This document shows positions 43,489 through 51,599 of a stretch of 64,000 nucleotides of DNA, piece by piece; within the stretch, counting starts at the first letter, position 1, and every line of letters starts with the position of its first letter. This DNA is from Paraburkholderia kururiensis JCM 10599 = LMG 19447. GTDB lineage: Bacteria > Pseudomonadota > Gammaproteobacteria > Burkholderiales > Burkholderiaceae. Position numbers and translations under genes: made by a program. The notes under the pieces are model-generated. The model searched no databases and had not been told where the DNA came from. It saw only the letters and a list, made by a program, of their open reading frames with translations. The DNA lies in contig NZ_RJZE01000011.1 of assembly GCF_003986935.1 (NCBI RefSeq), positions 124,001 to 188,000 of the forward strand, written 5' to 3'.

Positions 43489-44036
43489 CACTTGACGACG
43501 ATCGACTTGATCTGCCACGCGAACTTCGAATCGCCGCCAGGCCCGCCCAGTTCCGATGGGAACGTGTCGCGCGGATAGATCAGAAAAAGCGGCCCGAAGT
43601 CGCTCATCTTCAGGCGCTGCCCGTTCATGCTGTAGGCGAGCACAACGCCGTAGCGACCGGCATCGGCCATGGGCACGACGCAGGTGTAGTCGTCGAAGGT
43701 ATGGATTTCGAGTTGCGTGCCATTCGCGCCCACCGTCTTCAGCACGTCGGAGAGCAACGGGCCCGTGAACGTGGAGCGCGGCGTCCAGGTGGTGGACGTC
43801 GTGATGGCATGCACGGGCAGCGCGAGCAGTTGCGCTTCGCTGAAGTGATAGACGGTGTGCGTCGCGTCGTTCGTGTTGGCGATCTTGCCTTTCACGTCGA
43901 GCGACAGCGTGGCCGCAAGCGCGTGCGAAGCGATCAACGATGCCGCGCACACGAGCGCGGCCCCCACTCCCCCTAGCCTGCGCGACCGCCCCGCCCTACG
44001 CGAGGCCGAAGCCTGGTCTTCGTGCATTTCTTTCAT
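43488..44036 (-). CDS. Exported molybdopterin-oxidoreductase-fold protein without the Mo-ligand Cys
   Basis: Periplasmic protein of 182 residues with a basic N-terminus and signal peptide ending in ASHALA (about residue 41). The mature domain resembles the sulfite-oxidase/YedY molybdopterin fold: FSEAQLLALPVHAITTST, then TFTGPLLSDVLKTVGANG, and the end ranges over DFGPLFLIYPRD. The segment where enzymes of this fold carry the molybdenum-ligating Cys (about 76-85) has only Ser and Thr. The single Cys lies later (YTCVVP). It may therefore be a ligand-binding sensor rather than an enzyme. The start could be the ATG at 44027. Translation is coupled to the hybrid kinase. Confidence 0.72.
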   Translation of the reverse strand: MKEMHEDQASASRRAGRSRRLGGVGAALVCAASLIASHALAATLSLDVKGKIANTNDATHTVYHFSEAQLLALPVHAITTSTTWTPRSTFTGPLLSDVLKTVGANGTQLEIHTFDDYTCVVPMADAGRYGVVLAYSMNGQRLKMSDFGPLFLIYPRDTFPSELGGPGGDSKFAWQIKSIVVK

Positions 44037-44191
44037 GCCCCGTTATTCGTCCGCTTTGATCTGGCGCTGCGTTTGCCGCGCCGCCCTTGAGCCGGGGAGC
44101 GTGTTCACGCAGGCCCATGCATAATATCGTCAAATTCCAACCTGGCACGACGCCGTGCCCGCAGCCGCCGGGTCTCGCGCTCCGTCACGAC

Positions 44192-45136
44192 ATGAACAAG
44201 CCGATTCTTCCGCTCACGTACGAACAGCTCGGTCAGTGGATCGAGTCGCTGCAACCGGCGCTGCGCGCAGAAAACTTCGCGGTCATCGTGGGCATTCTGC
44301 GGGGCGGCGCGCCGCTCGCGCTGATGGCCTCGCATGTGACCGGCGCGCCGGTGGCGTTCCTGCGCTACGACCGCTCCACGCGCGCAGTCACGTGGGACTC
44401 CACGCTGCCGCTGCCCGAACCGGGTTCGCGCGTGCTGCTGTGCGAAGACATCGCGGGCCTGGGTTTCACGCTGACCGACTGCATCGCGTTCCTGCGCGAG
44501 CACGGCCTCACGGTGCGCACCTTGACAGGCGCCTACGACGACCTGAGCCGCCTGCGCCCCGACTATTCGATCGATGCCGACAGCTTCTTCACGCTCTTTC
44601 CGCAGGAACGCCAGAGCTACACCCAGCGCTACCGTTCCAGCTGGTCGCGCGAAGGCGCACAAACAGATGCACTGATCGCGACCGACCGCGAATACGCCAC
44701 CTACGCCATCGACCTGGACGGCATCGTGCCGCCCGACACGCCGCTTGCCGCCGAAGACGATTTCGACGCCACGCTGGAGGAGCGCGAGGCGCTGCAGCCG
44801 TTCCGCAAGTTTTCGGGCGTGGAGATCGGACGCGTGCGGGCGGTCGTGACCGACCGTGCCGAAGCCGAGCGGGCGCGCGTGCAGAAGTGGCTCGAACGGC
44901 AGGGCTTCAACGGCGTGGAACTCATCATGCGCGAGGCCGGCCCGCACGACGCATCGCCGTCGGCGCAGGCCGCGCACAAGGCCGAAGCCGCGCAGCGCTG
45001 CGGCGTGACGTACTTCGTGGAAGGCGACCCGCTCGAAGCCATCCTGATCGCCCAGCAGGCCCCGCTGCTCCACGTGGTCTGGTGGAACGCGCACACGCAG
45101 AGCGGCACGCTGATCGGGGCGTCGGCCTGGCGCTAG
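44192..45136 (+). CDS. Phosphoribosyltransferase-HAD fusion protein
   Basis: Cytosolic protein of 314 residues that joins two domains. Residues 1-150 form a PRTase: VIVGILRGGAPLALMASHVTGAPV, and the PRPP loop VLLCEDIAGLGFTLTDC (82-97), a variant of the DDxxxTGxT motif. Residues 165-314 form a HAD-like domain: motif I YAIDLDGIVPPD (174-177 = DLDG), then AVVTDRAEAER, KAEAAQRCGVTYFVEGDP as motif III/IV. Such pairing suggests transfer or release of a ribosyl phosphate followed by dephosphorylation. An alternative start is the ATG at 44117. It is divergent from the molybdopterin-fold gene and convergent with a NERD-helicase gene. The substrate is unknown. Confidence 0.75.
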   Translation: MNKPILPLTYEQLGQWIESLQPALRAENFAVIVGILRGGAPLALMASHVTGAPVAFLRYDRSTRAVTWDSTLPLPEPGSRVLLCEDIAGLGFTLTDCIAFLREHGLTVRTLTGAYDDLSRLRPDYSIDADSFFTLFPQERQSYTQRYRSSWSREGAQTDALIATDREYATYAIDLDGIVPPDTPLAAEDDFDATLEEREALQPFRKFSGVEIGRVRAVVTDRAEAERARVQKWLERQGFNGVELIMREAGPHDASPSAQAAHKAEAAQRCGVTYFVEGDPLEAILIAQQAPLLHVVWWNAHTQSGTLIGASAWR

Positions 45137-45217
45137 GCGCTTAGCGCCGGCCTGGCTCCAGGCGGCTGGCGCGAGCGAGCGCCGCTTCAACCGATTCAAC
45201 CGCTTCATTCCGCCGCT

Positions 45218-46882
45218 TCATTCAGGCACGCGCAATTGCCGCGCAGCGCGCTGCGATGCCACGAGAATCAGCTTCATGGTGGCCCGCGTCGCACCGACAA
45301 AGAGCTTGCGGGCAACACGCTCGTCGAGCGTTTCAAAATCGATTTCCGTGAAGATCACGCAAGGCGCGGCCTGCCCCTTGAAGCGATAGATCGACTCCAG
45401 CAGCACGTCGCCCTCGCGGTATTCGGGGTTGCCGAACAGGTCGTACTTGCCCGTGAAACTGCGCAGCCGGTGCGGGCCGAGATGGTCGAGCGCCGTGAGC
45501 GCCGAGCCCTCGCGGCCGCGAAACGACAGCACCACGATGTCCTGCCGGCGAAAGCCGAGCCCGAGCGCCTGCGTGATGGCGCGCTTGGTGGCGTCGACGA
45601 TGCCTTCGGTCGCTTGCGGGCCGTCGTGATGGTCGTAGGTGGAGACCGCGACGTCGGACCCGTCGAACGGGCTGCCGGCCACAAGGCGCGCGGCGTCGTG
45701 CGACACCGGCCCCGCCACCTCGCGCACGTAGTCGAGGATGTCGCGCGGACTGCGGTAATTCGTCGATTCCCGCAGCACGGTCCAGCCATCGAGCGTCACG
45801 CTCTCGCGCATATAGAGGTTCTGCAGCGGGTCTTCGAGCCACCACCACGCGGCACCCGGCCGCAACAGCCGTTCGAGCGCCGCCACCCAGGGCTGCATGA
45901 AGTCCTGGCCTTCGTCGACGATCAACACGTCGAATTGCCAGCGCGCGTCGATGGGCGTCTGGGCGAAGGTCTGTTCGAGCTGGTCGAAGACGTCGGAGCG
46001 GCCGAAATCCGGCGCGCGTCCCGCGTCGCGTGCAATCCAGTCGCACAGCTGGTGATAGTTGGCCACCTTCACGCCGGGCGGCGCCACGCGCGCGATATGG
46101 TCGGCGAGCGGCCGGTTGAAGCACACGTAAAGCACGCGTTGATCGCGCGCCACCGCGTCTTTCATCACCTGCACCGCAAGCTGCGTCTTGCCCGAGCCCG
46201 CCGTGCCGATCACGCGCAGCCGGAACGGCGAGAATTCGAGCCGCCGCGCCCAGGTGGCAAGGCCGCCCGCAAGACGCGTGACGAGCGTGCCGGCCGCGCC
46301 CACGAGCGCGCTCGCGTCGGGCGTGAGCGCAAGTTCGTCGGCGAGAAAATGGTGAATCTTCGCGGCGCACGGCAGACGCGGCTCGTCGGCAGGCAGCGCT
46401 TCGCGCACGATGGCGGCGAGCCGGTCCTTGCGCGTGGCATCGACGATACGCGCCGGATTCACGCCGGCAATGGCCGCGTTCCTCACGACGTGATCCGGGC
46501 AGTACAGCAACTCTTCGATGAAATACGTGCCGGCCCCGAACGCCGCGGTAAAGCGCCGGTGCAGGCCTTCGATGGTCCGCGCGAGCGCGATGGCCACATT
46601 GCGCTCGGTCTGCAGATGGACCTTCACGAGGCCCTTCGGCGTCTCGCGCAGGAAGCCCGTCTTCTGCTCGACGATCATCACGCGGCCCGCCGGACTCACG
46701 ATCACGAAGTCTGCCTCGCCGAATACCGAGAAGTTCTGGTTGAGCCGCGTCCAGTGCACGCCGTGGTAGACGGTGTAATCGGCCGGCAGCGCTTCTTCTA
46801 GCAGCGCAAGCGTTTCGCGCTCGCGCGCGGCCGCGCCGGTGGCGGCCAGATGCTTCCAGTCGTCGGGGACAATGCGGGCCAT
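45218..46882 (-). CDS. NERD nuclease-domain SF1 helicase-like protein
   Basis: Protein of 554 residues. The N-terminal NERD domain (about 14-125) has FGEADFVIVSPAGRVMIVEQKTG, with Asp58 and the E72-x-K74 pair of the PD-(D/E)XK nuclease core. The helicase part has Walker A VIGTAGSGKTQLAV (GTAGSGKT at 226-233), motif Ia LYVCFNRPLADHI, and Walker B VLIVDEGQDFMQP (DEGQD 323-327). Later motifs are STNYRSPRDI and the C-terminal KLFVGATRATMKLILVASQ. UvrD/Rep-like proteins with NERD domains act in DNA processing or defence. The ATG at 46882 is chosen because the NERD domain begins soon after. It is monocistronic. Confidence 0.85.
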   Translation of the reverse strand: MARIVPDDWKHLAATGAAARERETLALLEEALPADYTVYHGVHWTRLNQNFSVFGEADFVIVSPAGRVMIVEQKTGFLRETPKGLVKVHLQTERNVAIALARTIEGLHRRFTAAFGAGTYFIEELLYCPDHVVRNAAIAGVNPARIVDATRKDRLAAIVREALPADEPRLPCAAKIHHFLADELALTPDASALVGAAGTLVTRLAGGLATWARRLEFSPFRLRVIGTAGSGKTQLAVQVMKDAVARDQRVLYVCFNRPLADHIARVAPPGVKVANYHQLCDWIARDAGRAPDFGRSDVFDQLEQTFAQTPIDARWQFDVLIVDEGQDFMQPWVAALERLLRPGAAWWWLEDPLQNLYMRESVTLDGWTVLRESTNYRSPRDILDYVREVAGPVSHDAARLVAGSPFDGSDVAVSTYDHHDGPQATEGIVDATKRAITQALGLGFRRQDIVVLSFRGREGSALTALDHLGPHRLRSFTGKYDLFGNPEYREGDVLLESIYRFKGQAAPCVIFTEIDFETLDERVARKLFVGATRATMKLILVASQRAARQLRVPE

Positions 46883-47166
46883 GCGGCGCCTCGTCGTGGT
46901 CGGTTGGGTGGGTTGCGGGCAGTGCGGGATGACCGGCGAATTTGCGGCTGCCGGTATTTTACGCACGCGGCCCCGCACCGCATCACGCCGGCCGTTTGCC
47001 GAAGCGCGCGAACCACGCGACGAACGACGGCGGACGATGGCAAATGGCGGCAAGCAGCGGCCAGCGTGCCGGAAGCCGCCTTGCGGATCGTGTATCGTTA
47101 CTGGTTCATCGCGCGCGCCGTGCGTGCGCAATCTGTCTGCAAGCCTATTGAAGGAGAACCGGCCGG

Positions 47167-47793
47167 ATGATCACGATCTGGGGACGCGCCAACTCGGCGA
47201 ACGTGCAGAAACTTTTGTGGTGCTGCGACGAACTCGTGCTGCCGTACGACCGCATCGATGCGGGCTTGCAGTTCGGCCGCACCCACGACGCCGACTATCT
47301 CGCGCTGAATCCGAACGCCCGCGTGCCGACGCTCGTGGACGGCGAGTTCGTGCTGTGGGAATCGAACTCGATCCTGCGCTACCTCGTGATGCAATACGGC
47401 GCCTCCAGCCAGCTCTATCCGGCCGATCCGAAGGTGCGCGCGAGCATCGACCGCTGGCTCGACTGGTCGCTTTCCACGCTCGCGCCCACGGAGCGCCCGC
47501 TTTTCATGGCGCTCGTGCGCACGCCGCCGGAAAAGCGTGACGCCGCCGCGATCGAGGCCGACCGGCAGGCGGCCGCGGCGCTCTGGACGATCGTTGATCG
47601 CCATCTGCAAGGCCGCTTCTTTCTGGAGAACGACAAGTTCACGCTGGCCGACATCGTGATCGGCGCGTTCGCGAAGCGCTGGTTCGGCCTGGAAGGCATC
47701 GAGCGGCCGTCGCTGCCGAATCTCGAACGCTGGTATTCGCGGCTTGCCACCCGCCAGGGCTTCAAGAAGTACATCGATCTGCCGCTGACCTGA
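47167..47793 (+). CDS. Glutathione S-transferase family protein
   Basis: Cytosolic GST of 208 residues. The thioredoxin-like N-domain (1-80) has ITIWGRANSANVQKLLWCCDEL and, for glutathione binding, NPNARVPTLVDGEFVLWESNSILRYL (cis-Pro and the ES pair). The all-helical C-domain has FFLENDKFTLADIVIGAFAKRWF with the N-capping Asp. The type is the small bacterial YibF/YghU-like group. GGAGAA lies 11 nt upstream of the ATG, rather far. The substrate is unknown. It stands between the divergent NERD-helicase and a TPR protein gene. Confidence 0.9.
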   Translation: MITIWGRANSANVQKLLWCCDELVLPYDRIDAGLQFGRTHDADYLALNPNARVPTLVDGEFVLWESNSILRYLVMQYGASSQLYPADPKVRASIDRWLDWSLSTLAPTERPLFMALVRTPPEKRDAAAIEADRQAAAALWTIVDRHLQGRFFLENDKFTLADIVIGAFAKRWFGLEGIERPSLPNLERWYSRLATRQGFKKYIDLPLT

Positions 47794-47824
47794 CGCCGCA
47801 CGGGCTCACACCAATCTCCTCGAC

Positions 47825-49417
47825 ATGACGTTGAACATCGCCGCGACGCTCGACGCGGCCCACCGGCACTTCGTCGCCGGCCGCCTCGACGAGGCGCGCC
47901 GCCTGCTGGAAGAAGCCGTCGATCAGGCGCCCGACCACGGCGAGGCACTGGAAGGTCTTGCTCACGTTGCCGCCCGGCAAGGCGACTACACGCGCGCCGC
48001 GGACTGCGCCACGCGCTTGCTGCAAAGCCGCGCCGAAGGAGCGGTTTCGCACGAGCAGTATTTTTGGGCCGCGCAGCTCTGCCAGCTCGCGCAGCGGCAC
48101 GGCGAGGCGATCGACCTCTTCGAGCGCTGTCTTGCGCGGGCCCCTGATCATCCGGCGGTGCTGCATGGGCTCGCGATGTCGCTCGTACAGAACGGCGCGC
48201 ACGAACGTGCGCTGGCAACCCTCGACCGCCTGAGCGCGCGCCATCCGCAGCGCCACGAAGCGCATTACAACCGGGGCAAGCTCCTCGGCACGCTGGGCCG
48301 CTACGACGAGGAAATGGCAGCCTACCGGCGCGCCATCGCCATCAAGCCGAACTTCACGCCGGCCTACGTGAACCTGGGCGTCGCCCTGCGCGATCTGCAC
48401 CGCTTCGACGAAGCCCTCGCCCAGTTTCGCCAGGCGCTCGCTATCGACCCCAACGACGTGGGCGCCCGTACGAATCGCGCGCAGACCAACCTGCTGCTCG
48501 GCGAGTTCGAGCACGGCTGGCGCGAATACGAATGGCGCTGGCGCGACGGCACCGACACGCACGGCTTTCCCGACGCCACCTTGTGGAAAGGCCCGAAAGC
48601 GCAGCCCCCGGCGGGCCGGACGCTGTTCGTGCATCACGAACAGGGCCTCGGCGACACGCTGCAATTCGTCCGCTACGTCGACCTGCTGGCCGACGCCGGC
48701 GCGCGCGTCGTGCTGCGCGTTCAGGACACGTTGCTGCCGCTCCTGCGCGACTACCCGGGAACCGTGGCGGTCATCGGCGAACACGATCCGGTGCCGGCGT
48801 TCGACTGGCACTGTCCGTTGCTGAGCCTGCCCTTCGCGTTCGGCACGCGTGCCGCCGGCATTCCGGCGAAGACGCCGTACCTTGCGGCCGACGCCACCCG
48901 GCTCGCGCAATGGCACGACGTCATGGCCGCGGCAGGCGACCGGCCGCGCGTGGGCATTGCATGGTCGGGCAGCCGCACGCACGTGAACGACGCGAACCGT
49001 TCGATGCGCGCAGCCCAGCTCGCGCCGCTCTTCGATGCGCCGATGTGCTTCGTCTCGCTGCAGAAAGACGTACGCGACGAAGACCGGGCGTGCCTTGCCG
49101 AAACCCGGGCGCTGCTCGACGTTTCGCACCGGCTCGACACGTACGCCGACACGGCAGCGCTCGTGGCCCAGCTCGATCTCGTCATCAGCGTGGATACGTC
49201 GGTCGCCCATCTCGCCGGGGCGCTCGGCAAACCCGTATGGATCGCGCTGCCGTTCACGCCCGACTGGCGCTGGCAACTCGGGCGCACGGACAGCCCGTGG
49301 TATGGCGAAGCCCGATTGTTCCGCCAACCCGCGCGGGGCGACTGGGCTTCGGTGGTAGCGAACCTGCGGGCCGCGCTCGACGGTTTCACGCCCGCGAGCG
49401 CAGCCCGCGCAGCCTGA
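47825..49417 (+). CDS. TPR protein with glycosyltransferase-like C-terminal domain
   Basis: Protein of 530 residues. The first 210 are tandem TPR units (for example EAHYNRGKLLGTLGRYDEEMAAYRRAIAIKPNFTPAYVNLGVALRDLHRFDEALAQFRQALAIDPND). Residues about 255-525 resemble a GT9/ADP-heptose-type glycosyltransferase fold: HHEQGLGDTLQFVRYVDLL, VGIAWSGSRTHVND, and LVISVDTSVAHLAGALGKPVWIALP. This TPR-GT combination is widespread in Burkholderia near polysaccharide or flagellin genes, but no such genes are here. It starts 31 bp after the GST gene and may be co-transcribed with it. The acceptor is unknown. Confidence 0.85.
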   Translation: MTLNIAATLDAAHRHFVAGRLDEARRLLEEAVDQAPDHGEALEGLAHVAARQGDYTRAADCATRLLQSRAEGAVSHEQYFWAAQLCQLAQRHGEAIDLFERCLARAPDHPAVLHGLAMSLVQNGAHERALATLDRLSARHPQRHEAHYNRGKLLGTLGRYDEEMAAYRRAIAIKPNFTPAYVNLGVALRDLHRFDEALAQFRQALAIDPNDVGARTNRAQTNLLLGEFEHGWREYEWRWRDGTDTHGFPDATLWKGPKAQPPAGRTLFVHHEQGLGDTLQFVRYVDLLADAGARVVLRVQDTLLPLLRDYPGTVAVIGEHDPVPAFDWHCPLLSLPFAFGTRAAGIPAKTPYLAADATRLAQWHDVMAAAGDRPRVGIAWSGSRTHVNDANRSMRAAQLAPLFDAPMCFVSLQKDVRDEDRACLAETRALLDVSHRLDTYADTAALVAQLDLVISVDTSVAHLAGALGKPVWIALPFTPDWRWQLGRTDSPWYGEARLFRQPARGDWASVVANLRAALDGFTPASAARAA

Positions 49418-49491
49418 GCGGACGCGGCGCCGACAAGGCGCGCCGCCCGGCGTGCCTACAACGCCAGCCAATGCCAGCCGACGCCCGCCCG

Positions 49492-49497
49492 TATAAT
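49492..49497 (+). promoter_or_regulatory. -10 box for a leaderless zur transcript
   Basis: A perfect TATAAT ends 6 bases before the A of the zur ATG (49504), the distance expected for transcription starting at that A. No ribosome site lies between. The -35 region is weak. Confidence 0.5.
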
Positions 49498-49503
49498 CGC
49501 CGC

Positions 49504-50139
49504 ATGAAGATCGCAAAATCCTCGCCCGTCGACCGGAAACCGGCTGCTCGCCCAGCCGGTCATGCGCATGACCACGACGGCGGCCAGCACGACTCGCACA
49601 CGGCGGGCGGCTCCCCGGGCGCTTCGCATGCTGGGACGCCCGCCTCGCAGGAAGAAGCGCTCGCCCTCGCCGACGCCTACTGCCGCGAGCGCGGCGAGAA
49701 GCTCACGCCGATTCGCCGCAAGGTGCTCGAACTGCTGCTCGCATCGGGCCGCGCCACCAAGGCGTATTCGCTGCTCGACGAAATGCGCGCGATCCATCCC
49801 GGCTCCGCGCCGCCCACGGTTTATCGCGCACTCGACTTCCTGCTCTCCGCGGGGCTCGTGCACCGGATCGAATCGATCAATGCGTTCACGGTCTGCCACG
49901 ATCTCACGCAGTGCCGGCATGGCGTGCTCGTGGTGTGCCAGCAATGCGGCAACGTAACCGAACTGCATCAGCCCCCGCTGCGCGCAGCGCTCGTGGCGCA
50001 GATCGAAGAAGCGGGCTACCGGCTCGCGAGCGACGACATCGAACTCAAGGGTGTCTGCGCCAACTGCCAGGCGGCCGAACGCGCGGCCAAAGACGCGCCG
50101 GGCGCAAAAACGGTGAAGGCGGCGAAAGCGGAAGCGTAG
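49504..50139 (+). CDS. zur: Fur-family zinc uptake regulator
   Basis: Repressor of 211 residues of the Fur superfamily. A His/Asp-rich N-terminal tail (about 20-42, AHDHDGGQHDSH) precedes the winged HTH (YCRERGEKLTPIRRKVLELL, then PTVYRALDFLLSAGLVHRIES). The dimerisation domain has CHDLTQCRHGVLVVCQQCG (CxxC at 146-149) and VCANC (185, 188), the structural zinc site. The lack of the FurR-type HHDH pattern and the TKAYSLLDEMR segment favour Zur over Fur. The His-rich tail is unusual and may bind zinc. The message may be leaderless (see the -10 box). znu genes are not in the window. Confidence 0.85.
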   Translation: MKIAKSSPVDRKPAARPAGHAHDHDGGQHDSHTAGGSPGASHAGTPASQEEALALADAYCRERGEKLTPIRRKVLELLLASGRATKAYSLLDEMRAIHPGSAPPTVYRALDFLLSAGLVHRIESINAFTVCHDLTQCRHGVLVVCQQCGNVTELHQPPLRAALVAQIEEAGYRLASDDIELKGVCANCQAAERAAKDAPGAKTVKAAKAEA

Positions 50140-50205
50140 GCCTACGCGCTGGAATGTTCCGCTGCGGTTGCCTGTCTTTGAATGCGACGCAGTGCTGGGT
50201 CGCGA

Positions 50206-50709
50206 TCAGTCAGTGGGCCGATCTGCGGCGGACGCGGGCGTCTTTGCAGCCTGCACGGCCTTCACAGCGTTCGCAGCCTGCACGGTCTTCACGCGCCGGG
50301 TCCCCTTCGACGTATTCAGCAGCACGGCAGCACGAATCAGTGCCTTCAGCGCTTCCGCGTCGATTGCGTCGCCCTCGTGAAAATCGATGGCGCGCCGCGT
50401 ATTTCCTTCGAGACTCGCGTTGAAGAGACCCGCCGGATCGTCCAGCGATGCGCCTTTTGCGAACGTCATCTTCACGGCGCTCTTGTAGGTCTCGCCTGTA
50501 CAGATCAGCCCGCCGTGCGACCACACCGGCACGCCGCGCCACTTCCACTCTTCGACCACGTCCGGGTCGGCTTCCCTGACAAGCGCCCGTAGCCGCGCCA
50601 GTATTTCGCCGCGCCAGTCGCCCAGTTGCTGGATTTTTTCGTCGATGAGTGTGGAGGCAGAGGGGCCTTCCGGCGGTTCGCTCTTTTTCATGTTCTGCGT
50701 GTTGGGCAT
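50206..50709 (-). CDS. DUF1801 (YdhG-like) protein
   Basis: Protein of 167 residues. The core (about 25-135) has STLIDEKIQQLGDWRGEILARLRALVREADPDVVEEWKWRGVPVWSHGGLICTGETYKSAVKMTFAKGASL, the DUF1801 fold related to iron-chaperone-like and YdhG proteins. The C-terminal 30 residues are a low-complexity KTVQAANAVKAVQAAKT segment encoded by an imperfect repeat. It begins 26 bp after a receiver-domain gene on the same strand and is probably co-transcribed. The function is unknown. M7 at 50691 is an alternative start. Confidence 0.8.
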   Translation of the reverse strand: MPNTQNMKKSEPPEGPSASTLIDEKIQQLGDWRGEILARLRALVREADPDVVEEWKWRGVPVWSHGGLICTGETYKSAVKMTFAKGASLDDPAGLFNASLEGNTRRAIDFHEGDAIDAEALKALIRAAVLLNTSKGTRRVKTVQAANAVKAVQAAKTPASAADRPTD

Positions 50710-50735
50710 GTTCCCGACCCGGCTAAACCTGCCGG

Positions 50736-51140
50736 CTAAACCCGCGCGTCGATCGATTCGCGCAGCAGCGCGATGAGCTTGTCGGGCTGGGCCGGCTTGG
50801 TCATGAAGTGCTGGAACCCTTCGCCGATGCTGCGCAGCCGCCAGCTTTCGCCGGTGTGGCCGGTCAGCGCGATCGCGACGGAAGGCGTGTGATCGCAGCG
50901 TATTTCATGGTCGCGCAGGCGTTGAATGAGGTAAAACCCGTCCATGGCGGGAAGGTCGAGGTCGCATACCACGGCGTCGGGCAGCAGCCGAAGCGCCGCC
51001 TCCACGCCTTCTTCCGCGTCGGCTACCGCGACGACGCGCGCGCCCTCCGACTCCAGCAACGTTGTCAGCGACTCCCGGCTTTGCGGGTCGTCTTCGACAA
51101 GTACGATCGTTGCCTGATCGAGTCCTTGTAGTTCCTTCAT
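50736..51140 (-). CDS. Stand-alone receiver-domain protein
   Basis: Single-domain response regulator of 134 residues without an output domain. It has QATIVLVEDDPQSRESLTTLL with the acidic pair, phospho-acceptor Asp in DAVVCDLDLPAMDGF, Thr in AIALTGHTG, and Lys in HFMTKPAQPDKL. It may be a phosphate shuttle or act on a partner by protein contact. No kinase is adjacent; the nearest is the hybrid kinase at 41620-43488. The following gene encodes a DUF1801 protein. Confidence 0.88.
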   Translation of the reverse strand: MKELQGLDQATIVLVEDDPQSRESLTTLLESEGARVVAVADAEEGVEAALRLLPDAVVCDLDLPAMDGFYLIQRLRDHEIRCDHTPSVAIALTGHTGESWRLRSIGEGFQHFMTKPAQPDKLIALLRESIDARV

Positions 51141-51599
51141 GTACCTTGATGCAAAAAGACAGATTCAGGGGCCGCACGCGAGGACGATTCCCCTGCACGG
51201 CATGTCGTCGCATCGTGCCGGCCGTTGGCGTTGGCTGACGGGCGCACGCGGATACGACGCCTTTGGATACCCGGCTTTGGATACCCGCATTGCAGCGATG
51301 TTCCAGGGGACGGATGCAAAATACGTTCCAGTTTTCTGCACCGACCGACGCCAAGCTCACGCTACGTCGCGGTGCGGACGATAGCGCCGCAAAAAGACAG
51401 CCTTGTGAAAGGCGTTGCGGCCCCATCGACGATGCTTCGAGCGCTGTCTGAAATCATGGCCGAAGGTCTGTTCGCCGTCGTGGCCGGGCCCGGCGCCCGG
51501 GGATGTGCCGGCGATCGCACTGGCTTTTCGGCCGATGTCAGCCGCGCGCCGTGCGGCGCTATCATGGCGGACCCTTCCCTCCTTTTTCCGGACACGACG
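51141..51599. other. 459-bp divergent intergenic region
   Basis: The gap lies between the receiver gene (leftward) and the RraA-like gene (rightward). CTTTGGATACCCG occurs twice in direct orientation at 51261-51273 and 51275-51287. A short hairpin GCGCCG-TG-CGGCGC (51546-51559) precedes an ATG at 51564. Open frames through the gap look non-coding. No gene is seen. Confidence 0.45.
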
